Shown here one piece after another: positions 1 through 8,860 of a stretch of 64,000 bases of DNA. The notes under the pieces were generated by a model. The model made no database searches. It was given only the letters and a program-made list of their open reading frames with translations, and was not told where the DNA came from. How positions within the stretch are numbered: the stretch's first letter is position 1; each line of letters begins with the position of its first letter. The stretch is from an uncultured Alloprevotella sp. (GTDB lineage Bacteria; Bacteroidota; Bacteroidia; Bacteroidales; Bacteroidaceae), in the NCBI GenBank assembly GCA_944320745.1, contig CALUIN010000005.1, positions 34,642 through 98,641 on the forward strand. Reading direction: 5' to 3'. Both the position numbers and the translations under genes were made by a program.

Positions 1-1407
1 AAGAAATACGAGTACGGCTTCACCACCGACGTGCAGACCGAAATCATAGACCGCGGCCTCAACGAGGACGTCATACGCCTCATCTCAGAGAAGAAGGAAG
101 AGCCCGACTGGCTGCTCGACTTCCGCCTGAAAGCCTACAGCTACTGGCTCACCCTCAAGCAGCCCGACTGGGGGCACGTCCACCTGCCAGAGATAGACTA
201 CCAGGCCATCTCCTACTACGCCGACCCCACCCGCAAACGCGCCGGAGAGGGCAAGCAGGAGATCGACCCCGAACTGATGAAAACGTTCGACAAGCTCGGC
301 ATCCCGCTCGAGGAGCGCATGGCCTTGGCCGGCGTCGCCGTCGACGCCGTCATGGACTCCGTCTCCGTGAAGACCACGTTCAAGGAAAAACTTCAGGAGA
401 AAGGCATCATCTTCTGCTCCATCAGCGAGGCCGTCCGCGAGAACCCCGAACTCGTCCGTAAGTACCTCGGCAGCGTAGTGCCCTACCGCGACAACTACTT
501 TGCCGCGCTCAACAGTGCCGTGTTCTCCGACGGGTCGTTCGTCTACATCCCGCGCGGCGTGCGCTGCCCCATGGAGCTCTCCACCTACTTCCGCATCAAC
601 GCCCGCAACACCGGCCAGTTCGAACGCACGCTCATCGTCTGCGACGACGGCGGCTACGTCTCCTACCTCGAAGGATGCACCGCCCCCATGCGCGACGAGA
701 ACCAGCTCCACGCGGCCATCGTCGAGATCGTCGTGAAGGAGGATGCCGAGGTGAAATACTCCACCGTGCAGAACTGGTACCCCGGCGACGCCGAGGGGCG
801 CGGCGGCGTCTACAACCTCGTCACCAAGCGCGGGCAGCTGCGCGGCCGTAACTCCCGCCTGTCCTGGACACAGGTCGAGACGGGCAGCGCCATCACCTGG
901 AAATATCCCTCGTGCGTGCTCATGGGCGACAACTCGCAGGCCGAGTTCTACAGCGTCGCCGTCACGAACCACCACCAGGAGGCCGATACCGGCACGAAGA
1001 TGATCCACATCGGGCGCGGCACGCGCTCCACCATTGTCTCCAAGGGCATCTCCGCCGGCCAGAGCCAGAACTCCTACCGCGGCCTGGTCAAGGTGGGGCC
1101 CAAGGCCGATGGCGCGCGCAACTACTCCTCGTGCGACTCCCTGCTGCTGGGCAGCACCTGCGGGGCCCACACCTTCCCCTACCTCGACGTGAACAACCCC
1201 GACGCCACCGTGGAGCACGAAGCCACCACCTCGAAAATATCGGAGGACCAGCTCTTCTACTGCAACCAGCGCGGCATCCCCACCGAGACGGCCGTCGACC
1301 TCATCGTCAACGGCTACGCCAAGGACGTCATCAACAAGCTCCCCATGGAGTTCGCCGTCGAAGCGCAGAAGCTGCTCAGCGTATCGCTTGAGGGCAGCGT
1401 CGGCTGA
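1..1407 (+). CDS. sufB: SufB, Fe-S cluster assembly scaffold (5' end outside window)
   Basis: SufB forms the SufBC2D scaffold on which cytosolic iron-sulfur clusters are built. The reading frame is open from base 1 ([11 protein letters not shown]...), which matches the usual SufB N-terminal region, so the true start lies upstream; the GTG at 31 is an internal valine. The 468 visible codons cover most of the usual length of about 480. The C-terminal SufBD beta-helix is clear, with [11 protein letters not shown] and a conserved CDSLL segment followed by [20 protein letters not shown]. The stop is TGA at 1405-1407, followed by a strong terminator, so this is the last gene of its transcript or a single gene. 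sufC and sufD would be expected nearby but are not in the window. Confidence 0.97.
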   Translation, partial: KKYEYGFTTDVQTEIIDRGLNEDVIRLISEKKEEPDWLLDFRLKAYSYWLTLKQPDWGHVHLPEIDYQAISYYADPTRKRAGEGKQEIDPELMKTFDKLGIPLEERMALAGVAVDAVMDSVSVKTTFKEKLQEKGIIFCSISEAVRENPELVRKYLGSVVPYRDNYFAALNSAVFSDGSFVYIPRGVRCPMELSTYFRINARNTGQFERTLIVCDDGGYVSYLEGCTAPMRDENQLHAAIVEIVVKEDAEVKYSTVQNWYPGDAEGRGGVYNLVTKRGQLRGRNSRLSWTQVETGSAITWKYPSCVLMGDNSQAEFYSVAVTNHHQEADTGTKMIHIGRGTRSTIVSKGISAGQSQNSYRGLVKVGPKADGARNYSSCDSLLLGSTCGAHTFPYLDVNNPDATVEHEATTSKISEDQLFYCNQRGIPTETAVDLIVNGYAKDVINKLPMEFAVEAQKLLSVSLEGSVG

Positions 1408-1441
1408 GACGCCACGCCCCGTCCCCGCGGGCCACCCATCC

Positions 1442-1476
1442 GCCCTGCCGGCCACCGCGCCGGCAGGGCTTTTTTT
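1442..1476 (+). terminator. Intrinsic terminator of sufB
   Basis: A perfect 11-bp stem (GCCCTGCCGGC, 1442-1452, pairing with 1459-1469) has a 6-nt loop and is followed by seven T (1470-1476). It begins 35 nt after the sufB stop codon. Confidence 0.93.
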
Positions 1477-1487
1477 GTATCCCTTCG

Positions 1488-1557
1488 CCTTAGCCCCGTT
1501 TTTTCTTCCCTTAGCCCCGTGCCGACGCGCCTTAGCCCCGTAGCCGCGGGGCTAAGG
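1488..1557. repeat. 21-bp-period repeat array, copy A (3 direct units plus inverted unit)
   Basis: The core TTAGCCCCGT starts at 1490, 1511 and 1532, exactly 21 bp apart. The last unit (CCTTAGCCCCG, 1530-1540) is followed after 6 nt by its inverted copy CGGGGCTAAGG (1547-1557), making a perfect 11-bp hairpin. A second, unrelated perfect hairpin follows (GTCCGGCCGCA at 1578-1588 with 1593-1603). The array lies between the convergent genes sufB and the OmpA-like gene. Confidence 0.9.
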
Positions 1558-1685
1558 GAAGGACAGGCCGCCCTAAGGTCCGGCCGCAGGGTTGCGGCCG
1601 GACACGAAAAAGGGAGGCGCGCCGCGGCCATGCGACACGTCTCCCCCCGCGGCGGCATGGGCCGCCGAAGAAGCGCGATAAGGGC

Positions 1686-3452
1686 TTACTCGCCGATCAC
1701 GTAGTGGATGCGGACCTTCACCGAACGGCGCAGCTTGGAGTTCAGGCCCTGCACGCTCGGATCGTTCACCTCGATCACCGGATTCTCCAAGGCGTTCACC
1801 ACAAAGGCATTCTTGGACATCTCGGCAAACTCCGGACACTGCCTGAGCCAGTTCGTCACGGTAAACGCACGGTTGATGGCCAGCTTCCGGTTGCGCTCCA
1901 GACCGACTTCCTCCGCATTCTCGCCGTAGAAATTATCCTGGCTCGTGGCCAGACCCTCGGCCACGACGTAGAGCATGCGGCCCTTTCTGAAAATCTCTTC
2001 CAGCTTCCTGACGGTTTCGGCGTCGGTGGCGGCGGCCACGCCGGCCTGCCCGCCCTCAATAGCGGCATAGATGTCGGCAAAGCTGCAGAGGTCGGCATCG
2101 GCGTCGGGCTTCATGTTGTCGCGCACCAGGGCGAGGCCCTGATGGGCATTCAGGCTGAAGGACTGCTCCTCGCGATAGTTTTCCGCGTCCTTCAGCCGCT
2201 GCATGGCCGTCGCCTTGTCCACGCGGTAGTACCACGTGTTGCCCTCGCAGTACATCGGCGCATAGTAGTAGCCCGTCCGTTCCTTGAAGCGGTTCATGCT
2301 CGCGGCGTCCATGCTCAGGGAGATGGGGCTGGAGGACATCTCGTAGCCCAGCGCCAGGCCCTCCGCGCCGGCCGGTCCGCCCTTGCGGGTAGGCACGTCG
2401 GACGTGGCGAGGCCCGCGAGCGAGACTCCAGAGGCCAGGCGTTCGGCCACGGCGTCAGCGTCGTCAAACTTCGTCTGCGTGAAGAGGCCGGAGGCCAGAT
2501 AGTCTATGGCGTTCACCGGCGCGCCCGCCACGGTCGGGGCATCGTTGCGGCCGGAATAGTTGTTCGGGAAGAACACGTAGAACTCCAGCACGCCATACTC
2601 CGGACAGTCGTTGACCACCTGGACATTGTTGATGTAGACCGGCTGCTGGCAGGGCAGGCAGCGATCCCAATGCCGCTTCTTGAAGTAATACGTAAGGCCG
2701 ATGCTGAAGCCCACATTCGCGTCGAACCACCGGCTCTTCTCCCCGTTCTGCTTGAGCGTGATGCCGTCGAAGTTCGTCTGGTAGAGCATGGCGCGCGCCT
2801 TGAGGTCGAGCGAGAATTTCTTCTCCGGGTCGAAGAACCGGCTGTATTGCAGTTCGAAGTGGCCGCTCCACTCATTGCGCTGCGCCGCGATGTCGCGGTG
2901 GTGCAGGGCGCCGATGCCGACCGAGGCAAAGAACTGGTTCATCAGCCGGTCGGAGACCTTGCCCTCATAGCCGCAGAAGAGCCTCGAGAGGTTGAACATC
3001 GCGCTGACGTTCAGGTCCCACCACTTGTTCTTCGCGTCCCAGTAGGTCACGCCGCCCTCGCCCGTAAGCGCCTCGCCGTGAGTGAAGGCCGTGGGCTCCT
3101 TGCTGTATCCCAAGGAGTTGCCGATGCCAAACTGCACCTTGGCGCCGATGCCAGGCGTAAACCATTTGCCGACGCCTATGTTAAAGTCCGGCGAGAGCAG
3201 TCCGGAAAACTTTCCCACACTTCCGTAGTCGCCCAGAAAGGCGTGATAGCCCACGTTGGCCAGTGCGAACCAGTTGTCCCAGAAGCGGTTGGTCACGATG
3301 CGATACCTGTCGTCCGTCGGCTGCGGCTCCGACTGGAGCGTGTCGCCGACCGTCTCGTAACGGACAGTATCGCGGAACGCGGCCGCTTGTGCATGAACGC
3401 CGCCGAGTATGCCCGCCAGCATTACCAGAATGCTCAATACTGTTTTTTTCAT
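1686..3452 (-). CDS. OmpA-like outer-membrane beta-barrel protein
   Basis: This 588-aa protein has a clear signal peptide (MKKTVLSILVMLAGILGG, cleaved near HAQA). Residues about 50-220 have the alternating aromatic pattern of an outer-membrane beta-barrel (NVGYHAFLGDYG, DFNIGVGKWF). The C-terminal 80 residues (RNRKLAINRAFTVTNWL ... LRRSVKVRIHY) look like a divergent OmpA peptidoglycan-binding domain. It is the last gene of the capsule gene run, 44 bp after the nucleotidyltransferase/sugar transferase gene on the same strand. No -7 box is visible in that gap, so it is probably co-transcribed. Its role in polysaccharide export or surface anchoring is inference from position. It could equally be a general wall-anchoring porin-like protein. 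Confidence 0.75.
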   Translation of the reverse strand: MKKTVLSILVMLAGILGGVHAQAAAFRDTVRYETVGDTLQSEPQPTDDRYRIVTNRFWDNWFALANVGYHAFLGDYGSVGKFSGLLSPDFNIGVGKWFTPGIGAKVQFGIGNSLGYSKEPTAFTHGEALTGEGGVTYWDAKNKWWDLNVSAMFNLSRLFCGYEGKVSDRLMNQFFASVGIGALHHRDIAAQRNEWSGHFELQYSRFFDPEKKFSLDLKARAMLYQTNFDGITLKQNGEKSRWFDANVGFSIGLTYYFKKRHWDRCLPCQQPVYINNVQVVNDCPEYGVLEFYVFFPNNYSGRNDAPTVAGAPVNAIDYLASGLFTQTKFDDADAVAERLASGVSLAGLATSDVPTRKGGPAGAEGLALGYEMSSSPISLSMDAASMNRFKERTGYYYAPMYCEGNTWYYRVDKATAMQRLKDAENYREEQSFSLNAHQGLALVRDNMKPDADADLCSFADIYAAIEGGQAGVAAATDAETVRKLEEIFRKGRMLYVVAEGLATSQDNFYGENAEEVGLERNRKLAINRAFTVTNWLRQCPEFAEMSKNAFVVNALENPVIEVNDPSVQGLNSKLRRSVKVRIHYVIGE

Positions 3453-3496
3453 TGTAGCTGAATTGATTTGATTTATTTTTCTGTTGATTGTTATTG

Positions 3497-5194
3497 TCAG
3501 TAAGCGTTCTTGTCGCCGCGGAAGGTGTTGGCGACAGTCTTGTAGACGATGTACAAATCGAGCGCGAAGTGCCAGTGGCGGATGTACCAGATGTCATACT
3601 TTATCCTGTTGCGCATCTGTACCAATGTCCGGGTCTCTCCCCGGAATCCGTAGATCTGGCTCCAGCCGGTAATGCCCGGCTTCACCTGATGGCGCGCCAT
3701 GTATCCGTCTATGAGCTGGGAGAACTGCTCCGTATGCATCACCATATGGGGCCGCGGCCCCACTATGCTCATGTCGCCCAGCAGTACGTTGAGAAACTGC
3801 GGCATCTCGTCTATGTTGGTCTTACGCAGTATATGCCCCCAACGTGTAACGCGCATGTCGGAACGCGTAGCCTGTACGCTGTCGGCCTCGGCGTTTTTCC
3901 GCATGGTCCGGAACTTGTAACAATTGAACACTTTCCCATTCAGCCCCGTGCGCTTCTGCACAAAAAACAGGCGGCCGGGCATGGTGCACTCCGTGACCAG
4001 GGCCACGACCAGCAGCAGGACCGGAAACAGGGTACAAAGCACGGTCAAGGAAAATACGATGTCGAAGGCACGCTTCAGCGCCTTGTTGCCCGCAAGTTCC
4101 AAAGGTGAAAACAGGGACGCCCTCTCTACCAGCGCCAACTGGCTTCTATTTTCGCACAAAATCATGTTCCTCAAACGATTCTTGGATAAGTAAAACAAAA
4201 AGCTGCAAACCTCTCCCGGCATGATGCCCAAGAGGCGGGCGCCGCGGCGAAGCCAGAAAGAAGCATTCGCGCAAGACTTCGCGACGGAACCGCGCTTGCT
4301 CCGAACGAGCGTTTCCTGCCGGAACTTCAAGCCGTAACCGTCCGTCAGGATGACGCGGCTGAACAAGTCGGCCCTCGGGCCGCGCGTCTCCGGAGCAAAC
4401 GGAAACAGCCGGCAGCCGCCCAGATGCCCGGCAATGAAACCGAACAGGAGGCGGCAGAATTTCACGATGTGAAGCTGCCTGAGGATGCGCGCCAGCCTTT
4501 GGACATCCAGGCCGGGCTGACGCAGCATGACCGCGACATCACACACCTGCTTCATGCCGATGCCGTAGGTCAGAAAGTGCCGGCGCAAATGAAAAATCAG
4601 ACAAACAAGGTACAACTCTTTGTCGCTGCCGTCGGCAGCACGCAACATGCGTTGCAGGCGAAAATTCACAGCCGGATTGTAAGCGAACTCCCAGCGCGGA
4701 TGAAACTCCACCGGCTGGAAACCGCCCTTCTGAATCACGATGTCGCCCTGTTCATAGTGATAGGAAATGCCAGCGTCTATCAATATGGACCTTAGCCGGC
4801 GCCATCCTTTCCGCACGACGATGTCAATGTCGCCGTAACTGCGGTGCAACGGCTTGGGATACCAGGCCGCCACGGAAGACCCCTTGAAGAGGGAAGCGGC
4901 AACGCCCTTCCGGCCCAACTTTTCGACCCAAGCTTTTCCGTAACGGTCTATGAACTCGTTGGTCCGCTCCATATGGACAAGATGTACGACCCAATGCTCC
5001 CACAACGCGGCCGGAGGGCGCATATCCGTCCGCGCCACGCCGTCGATAAAGACTCCGGTGACGGCCTGCGCATGGGCCAGGCGGAACAGTTGCTCCCACT
5101 CCTCCTGCCGCGGCACGTCGCCGACGTAGGCCTCCTCTGTTTCCCACAATCCCCGCCTGAGGAAATAGAAGAAAGTTTCTCTGACGTCAATCAT
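3497..5194 (-). CDS. Fusion protein: nucleotidyltransferase (NTP_transf_5-like) plus undecaprenyl-phosphate sugar phosphotransferase
   Basis: This 565-aa protein has two parts. Residues 1 to about 350 match the nucleotidyltransferase-like family found with HPr-kinase-like and PqqD-like genes in polysaccharide clusters: LFKGSS (102-107) and YGDIDIVV (120-127), whose Asp pair is the expected metal site. Residues about 370-565 are a bacterial sugar transferase (phosphoglycosyl transferase). They have one membrane segment (about 376-402), VQKRTG, CYKFRTM, the catalytic Asp-Glu in RKTNIDEMPQ (about 462-463), MSIVGPRPH and VKPGITGW. The C-terminal half should start glycan assembly by moving sugar-1-phosphate to undecaprenyl phosphate at the inner membrane. 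There is no stop or frameshift between the halves. The start overlaps the preceding gene by 8 bp. The substrate of the N-terminal half is unknown. Confidence 0.88.
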   Translation of the reverse strand: MIDVRETFFYFLRRGLWETEEAYVGDVPRQEEWEQLFRLAHAQAVTGVFIDGVARTDMRPPAALWEHWVVHLVHMERTNEFIDRYGKAWVEKLGRKGVAASLFKGSSVAAWYPKPLHRSYGDIDIVVRKGWRRLRSILIDAGISYHYEQGDIVIQKGGFQPVEFHPRWEFAYNPAVNFRLQRMLRAADGSDKELYLVCLIFHLRRHFLTYGIGMKQVCDVAVMLRQPGLDVQRLARILRQLHIVKFCRLLFGFIAGHLGGCRLFPFAPETRGPRADLFSRVILTDGYGLKFRQETLVRSKRGSVAKSCANASFWLRRGARLLGIMPGEVCSFLFYLSKNRLRNMILCENRSQLALVERASLFSPLELAGNKALKRAFDIVFSLTVLCTLFPVLLLVVALVTECTMPGRLFFVQKRTGLNGKVFNCYKFRTMRKNAEADSVQATRSDMRVTRWGHILRKTNIDEMPQFLNVLLGDMSIVGPRPHMVMHTEQFSQLIDGYMARHQVKPGITGWSQIYGFRGETRTLVQMRNRIKYDIWYIRHWHFALDLYIVYKTVANTFRGDKNAY

Positions 5195-5954
5195 GTACTT
5201 TCCCCATAAATTTTGCCTGGACGAACTGGGGTATTTTCCAAGCCATCTTCATCAACTTCGTGGGTATGCCCGCAAATCCGTGCCGCCGGTAGAGCCTGAC
5301 ATCTTCGGCCCACATCTGTTTCCGGCGCGTACGGTCCGTGGAAAGGCCGCCCATCCGCATCTTCACGACATACTTGTCCAGATATGCCACCTTGAGACCG
5401 GCCTCGTACAGGTATCTGACGAGGAAATCCGAATCGGCGGCAATCTGGTAGCTCTCGTCGTACAGCCCGTAACGGCCGAGAGCTTTCCTGCTGACATAGA
5501 CCGTCGGATGCAGCGGGAGCCAGCCTGCCCGCACCTTCCACCGGCGGTAAGCACCGCTTATCCATTTCCGGACGACCCGCTCCGTGTGCCGCGCATCCAC
5601 ATAAAGGCCGTTGCCGTACACCAGGTCGGCCCCGGTCCGGGCAAACGTCGCCGCGATGTCCGATACGGCATGCGGACTGTAAAAACAGTCGTCCGAATGA
5701 AGCAGGCCCACGATGTCGCCCGTCGCGGCGTTTATCCCTTTGTTGATAGCCTCATACATTCCTCCGTCCGGTTCGGAAATGATTCGGGCTATGCGGCTTC
5801 CGTACCGCCGGACCACGGACAGGGAAGCATCCTGGCTGGCCCCGTCCACAACGATGTACTCAATGTCGGGATAGTCCTGGCTCAACACGCTTTCTATAGT
5901 CTGCGCGATGGTGGCTTCCCGGTTAAAGCAAGAAGTTATGATGGATATTTTCAT
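5187..5954 (-). CDS. Family 2 glycosyltransferase (WcaA/WcaE-like)
   Basis: This 255-aa GT-A glycosyltransferase adds one sugar to the lipid-linked repeat unit at the cytoplasmic face of the membrane. The N-terminal nucleotide-binding strand is MKISIITSCFNREATI, followed by IEYIVVDGASQDAS, SEPDGGMYEAINKGI and the metal-binding LLHSDD at about residue 86. These are typical of GT2 enzymes of colanic-acid-type clusters. Sugar and linkage cannot be told from sequence. The stop overlaps the next gene by 8 bp, and the gene lies 4 bp after the preceding glycosyltransferase, so translation is probably coupled. Confidence 0.92.
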   Translation of the reverse strand: MKISIITSCFNREATIAQTIESVLSQDYPDIEYIVVDGASQDASLSVVRRYGSRIARIISEPDGGMYEAINKGINAATGDIVGLLHSDDCFYSPHAVSDIAATFARTGADLVYGNGLYVDARHTERVVRKWISGAYRRWKVRAGWLPLHPTVYVSRKALGRYGLYDESYQIAADSDFLVRYLYEAGLKVAYLDKYVVKMRMGGLSTDRTRRKQMWAEDVRLYRRHGFAGIPTKLMKMAWKIPQFVQAKFMGKVHD

Positions 5955-5958
5955 GTCA

Positions 5959-6858
5959 TCACTTTGCCAGGCGCCTCACCTCGGCAACAATGGCCTCGCG
6001 GTCCCACCCGCAGCGTTTCTTTAACTCGAAAATCTTGGCGTCTACAAGCATCCTATACCAAAATCCTTGAAGTATGTGCCAGACAAAGCCTTCCTTCCCG
6101 TCCAGGAAACCGGCTTTCAGCACATAGCGGAAGAAAAAATTGGCAAAAGGCCTTACGAACAAAGGGGCCTTGACATACTTCATTTTCAGCCAGCGTTTCC
6201 GTTGATCCTCCGTCCCCCAGAAAGCGGGCTTCACCGCCCCGGCCCGGTCGTCCAGGCCATATTCCGTTAAGAGCGTGTCCAACATCTCGCGCGAAGCATA
6301 ACCGTTATGCTTCCCCGTCCACCACGTCAGGTCGTTGAGGTTCGCGTCCACCTGGTTGCCTTCCTTTACCGTGATAGTATCCCCGTCGAAGAGACGGATG
6401 TGCTCGTCCATCCACCGGCTCTCGCAAGCGGCATGCCCTTTGCGGAACACCTTGAGATGATAGGAAGGGTACCAACCGCCGTGCCGCAGCGGACGCCCCA
6501 TAAAATCGATGCGCTTGCGCACATAAATTCCGTTCACGTCCGACCCGCGCTGGCTTATTGCCGACTTTACGGCCTTGCCAATGTCTCCCTCAAGGTATTC
6601 GTCTGCGTCCACGCGCCAAATCCATTCCGCCTTTGCCGGGCAACGCGCCAAGGCCCAGTTGAACTGCTCCGCATAGTTTTTCCATGGATGCCGGCAAACG
6701 CGGGCGCCCATGTTTTCCGCAAGTTCACACGTGCGGTCCGTGCTAAAGGAGTCCACGACGAATACCTCATCGCAGACGCCGTCCAGGGATTGCAGGCAGC
6801 GGACAATATGCTTTTCCTCATCCTTGGTCAAAACGATAGCGGCTATGGCAGTATTCAT
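5959..6858 (-). CDS. Family 2 glycosyltransferase (WaaE/KdtX-like)
   Basis: This 299-aa GT2 enzyme starts with AIAAIVLTKDEEKHI and has EVFVVDSFSTDRT, an FNWALARC helix and the metal-binding WRVDADEYL near residue 105. This pattern belongs to the glycosyltransferases related to the LPS core enzymes WaaE/KdtX. It probably transfers a hexose or heptose to the growing capsule repeat unit; the acceptor is unknown. Its ATG overlaps the stop of the upstream acetyltransferase by 4 bp (ATGA), and the next gene begins 4 bp downstream. Confidence 0.92.
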   Translation of the reverse strand: MNTAIAAIVLTKDEEKHIVRCLQSLDGVCDEVFVVDSFSTDRTCELAENMGARVCRHPWKNYAEQFNWALARCPAKAEWIWRVDADEYLEGDIGKAVKSAISQRGSDVNGIYVRKRIDFMGRPLRHGGWYPSYHLKVFRKGHAACESRWMDEHIRLFDGDTITVKEGNQVDANLNDLTWWTGKHNGYASREMLDTLLTEYGLDDRAGAVKPAFWGTEDQRKRWLKMKYVKAPLFVRPFANFFFRYVLKAGFLDGKEGFVWHILQGFWYRMLVDAKIFELKKRCGWDREAIVAEVRRLAK

Positions 6859-7394
6859 ACTTTCAAAACTCTTTTCTTAATCAGCTTGGCCGGATTGCCT
6901 ACATATATTCCCCAGGGCTCCGTATCCTTACAGAGAACGGCACACGCGCCGACGATACTCCGCTCGCGGACATGGACTCCGGGACCGACAAAAGCCCTGG
7001 CAGCAACCCAGGCGTAATCGTCTATCCTGATGTCCTTCCAATAGAGAAGATTGGAAGGCGAGGTATAATCATGGGTAGCCGTACAGAGATAGGCATACTG
7101 CGATACGACGACTTTCTTCCCAAGTATTATCTTCCCCGGATTATATATTATGGTATGAGGCCCGAGGCAGGCCCGTTCTCCGATTTCCAGATTCCACGGA
7201 GCCCAAACAACGGACGAGGCATAAACGTTGCCGCCCTTCCCGATTCTGGCCCCCCACAGCCGCAATATCCAGTTTCTGTAAGAACGGAAAAAAGGTAAAG
7301 CGAAAGGCCGGAACAGCACAAGGCGAGTCACGTTCCATAGGAGCCGCCGCAGCCGGTCAGAGAATGTATAAATGTCTATATATCTATCATCCAC
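6855..7394 (-). CDS. WcaF-like hexapeptide acetyltransferase (GTG start)
   Basis: This 179-aa left-handed beta-helix acyltransferase is of the WcaF type, which O-acetylates sugars in colanic-acid-like polymers. Hexapeptide turns run from about residue 50 (ARIGKGGNVYASS) to 165 (RSIVGACAVLC), and the active-site region ATHDY is near residue 107. The frame has no ATG before the conserved domain, so the GTG at 7392-7394 is taken as the start. The stop overlaps the next gene by 4 bp. The acetyl-CoA donor and sugar acceptor are inferred from the family only. Confidence 0.88.
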   Translation of the reverse strand: MDDRYIDIYTFSDRLRRLLWNVTRLVLFRPFALPFFRSYRNWILRLWGARIGKGGNVYASSVVWAPWNLEIGERACLGPHTIIYNPGKIILGKKVVVSQYAYLCTATHDYTSPSNLLYWKDIRIDDYAWVAARAFVGPGVHVRERSIVGACAVLCKDTEPWGIYVGNPAKLIKKRVLKV

Positions 7395-7452
7395 GATTAA
7401 GGAGATATTTTAGCCTGTTCGATATACTTAGCGGGATAGCCGCGCACGCGGT

Positions 7453-8544
7453 TCAGCCCCGCAGCGAACGGTAGAGCCGGAGCATCCCCGCAGCCATGGT
7501 CCGCGCGGAGTAGCGGTCCTCCACCATCCGCCGGCCGTTCCGCCCCATCGCCTCCAACGCGGACTCCGGCAAAGCGGCAAACTCCGCCAGGGCTGCCGCC
7601 AGACTGTCTGCACGGCAATCGGTCCACCAGCCGCAGCGGCAGGAGCGCAAGTCCTCCCACGGCGTCCCGGTCGTAGTCAGCACGGGCGTCCCGCAGGCCA
7701 GCGCCTCGGCCACGACGATGCCGAAATTCTCGGAATAAGTGGGCAGGACGAACAAGTCCGCCTTACGGAACAGGGCCCACTTCGCCTCGCCATACACGCC
7801 GCCGACAAAACGGACCATCCTGTCCAGACCCAGTTGCCGGGCCTTTTGCCTCAGCGTCCCGACGTAGTCCGCATCGCCCTCCCCGGCTATCGTCAATTCA
7901 TAGCCGGACAGGGCCGGCTTCACGCCGGCCAGGACTTCAAGCAACAGCTCGAGGCCCTTTTTCCTGTGTATCCGCGAAAGGAAAAGCAGGCTTCCGGACC
8001 GGCGCCAAGAGGTCTTCATCCGGATGTCCTCTACGCATATCCCGTTGGGTATCACTACAATGTTCGCGTTATATCCCAACCGCGACAGGTTTTCCCGCTC
8101 GGCCGGAGCCGTGGCATGAAGGCAATCCGCGGACCGGACGGCGTGCCGCTGATAGAGCAGCAGCGCCGGCAGTTTCCGGGTCCAATAGTGCCGCCGCACT
8201 ATCCACGGCTCCAACATGCCGTGCGGTGTCAGGACCGTTTTGTAGCCTGCCCGCCGCGCCAGTTCCTGGACCAGGGCGCACTGCGGCAACCAGCAGCAGT
8301 TCACATGCACGACGTCCGGGCCGACGGCCGACAGGGCCTTCACCCACTCCCGCGCCATGCGGCCACAGAGCGAGGAGGAAATGTAATGTGTCCTGCAATT
8401 CTCAAGCGGGAGCGGACACGGCGAGCGGTGCGTCACGACGTGCAGCTCCGCTGATTTGCCCAGCTCGCGGGCAAGCAGGGCCATGTATGCAGCCGTCCCG
8501 CCAGAAGCGCGGTCCAGGCTCGGAATGTAATGAACGATTTTCAT
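7453..8544 (-). CDS. Family 4 glycosyltransferase
   Basis: This 363-aa retaining GT-B glycosyltransferase begins MKIVHYIPSLDRASGGTAA and ends with the donor-site segments LLFLSRIHRKKGLELL, TIAGEGDADYV and PTYSENFGIVVAEALACG. The frame stays open upstream to 8796, but that stretch crosses the 21-bp repeat array and is low-complexity. The ATG at 8542-8544 restores the canonical N-terminus and is chosen as the start. The gene sits 316 bp downstream of the preceding acyltransferase gene, an unusually wide gap for this tightly packed operon. Donor sugar is unknown. Confidence 0.92.
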   Translation of the reverse strand: MKIVHYIPSLDRASGGTAAYMALLARELGKSAELHVVTHRSPCPLPLENCRTHYISSSLCGRMAREWVKALSAVGPDVVHVNCCWLPQCALVQELARRAGYKTVLTPHGMLEPWIVRRHYWTRKLPALLLYQRHAVRSADCLHATAPAERENLSRLGYNANIVVIPNGICVEDIRMKTSWRRSGSLLFLSRIHRKKGLELLLEVLAGVKPALSGYELTIAGEGDADYVGTLRQKARQLGLDRMVRFVGGVYGEAKWALFRKADLFVLPTYSENFGIVVAEALACGTPVLTTTGTPWEDLRSCRCGWWTDCRADSLAAALAEFAALPESALEAMGRNGRRMVEDRYSARTMAAGMLRLYRSLRG

Positions 8545-8860
8545 CCGTTGTCTGTCTTGTTCCGCGTCCGGAGCAGGAGCGCCCTCACGCCCGTCCCGTC
8601 CACACGCGGCGGAGCCGCCTTTTCTCCCTGTCGTGGTCCCGGCATCTCCTGAAAACGCCAAGTAGCCCCGTAAAAACTGCAAGTAAGCCCGTAAAAATTC
8701 CAAGTAGCCCCGTGCGCGCCGCCTGCGGCCGGGCGCCGCACATGCCCGGGCCACCCTGTTCACGCCGCGGAACGGTTGCCGGCGCATGCCCGGCAAGCAC
8801 GCGAGCGCAACGCCGGCTCCAGCTCCGGCGCGCGGACTTCGCTGTCCCGGTTCTGCCGGG
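8545..8860. repeat. Intra-operon gap with 21-bp-period repeat array, copy B (3 units)
   Basis: This 316-bp gap within the capsule gene run has no convincing gene. It holds three units with core GTAGCCCCGT or GTAAGCCCGT at 8662, 8683 and 8704, exactly 21 bp apart, with AT-rich spacers (AAAAACTGCAA, AAAAATTCCAA). Near 8774-8792 there is a hairpin TTGCCGG/CCGGCAA. No -7 promoter box or T-tract terminator is seen, so transcription may continue through it. Confidence 0.82.

Noticed and set aside
1578-1603. Second terminator in the sufB/OmpA-like gap
   Set aside because: A perfect 11-bp stem is present, but no T-tract follows on either strand, so I list it only as a hairpin next to repeat copy A.
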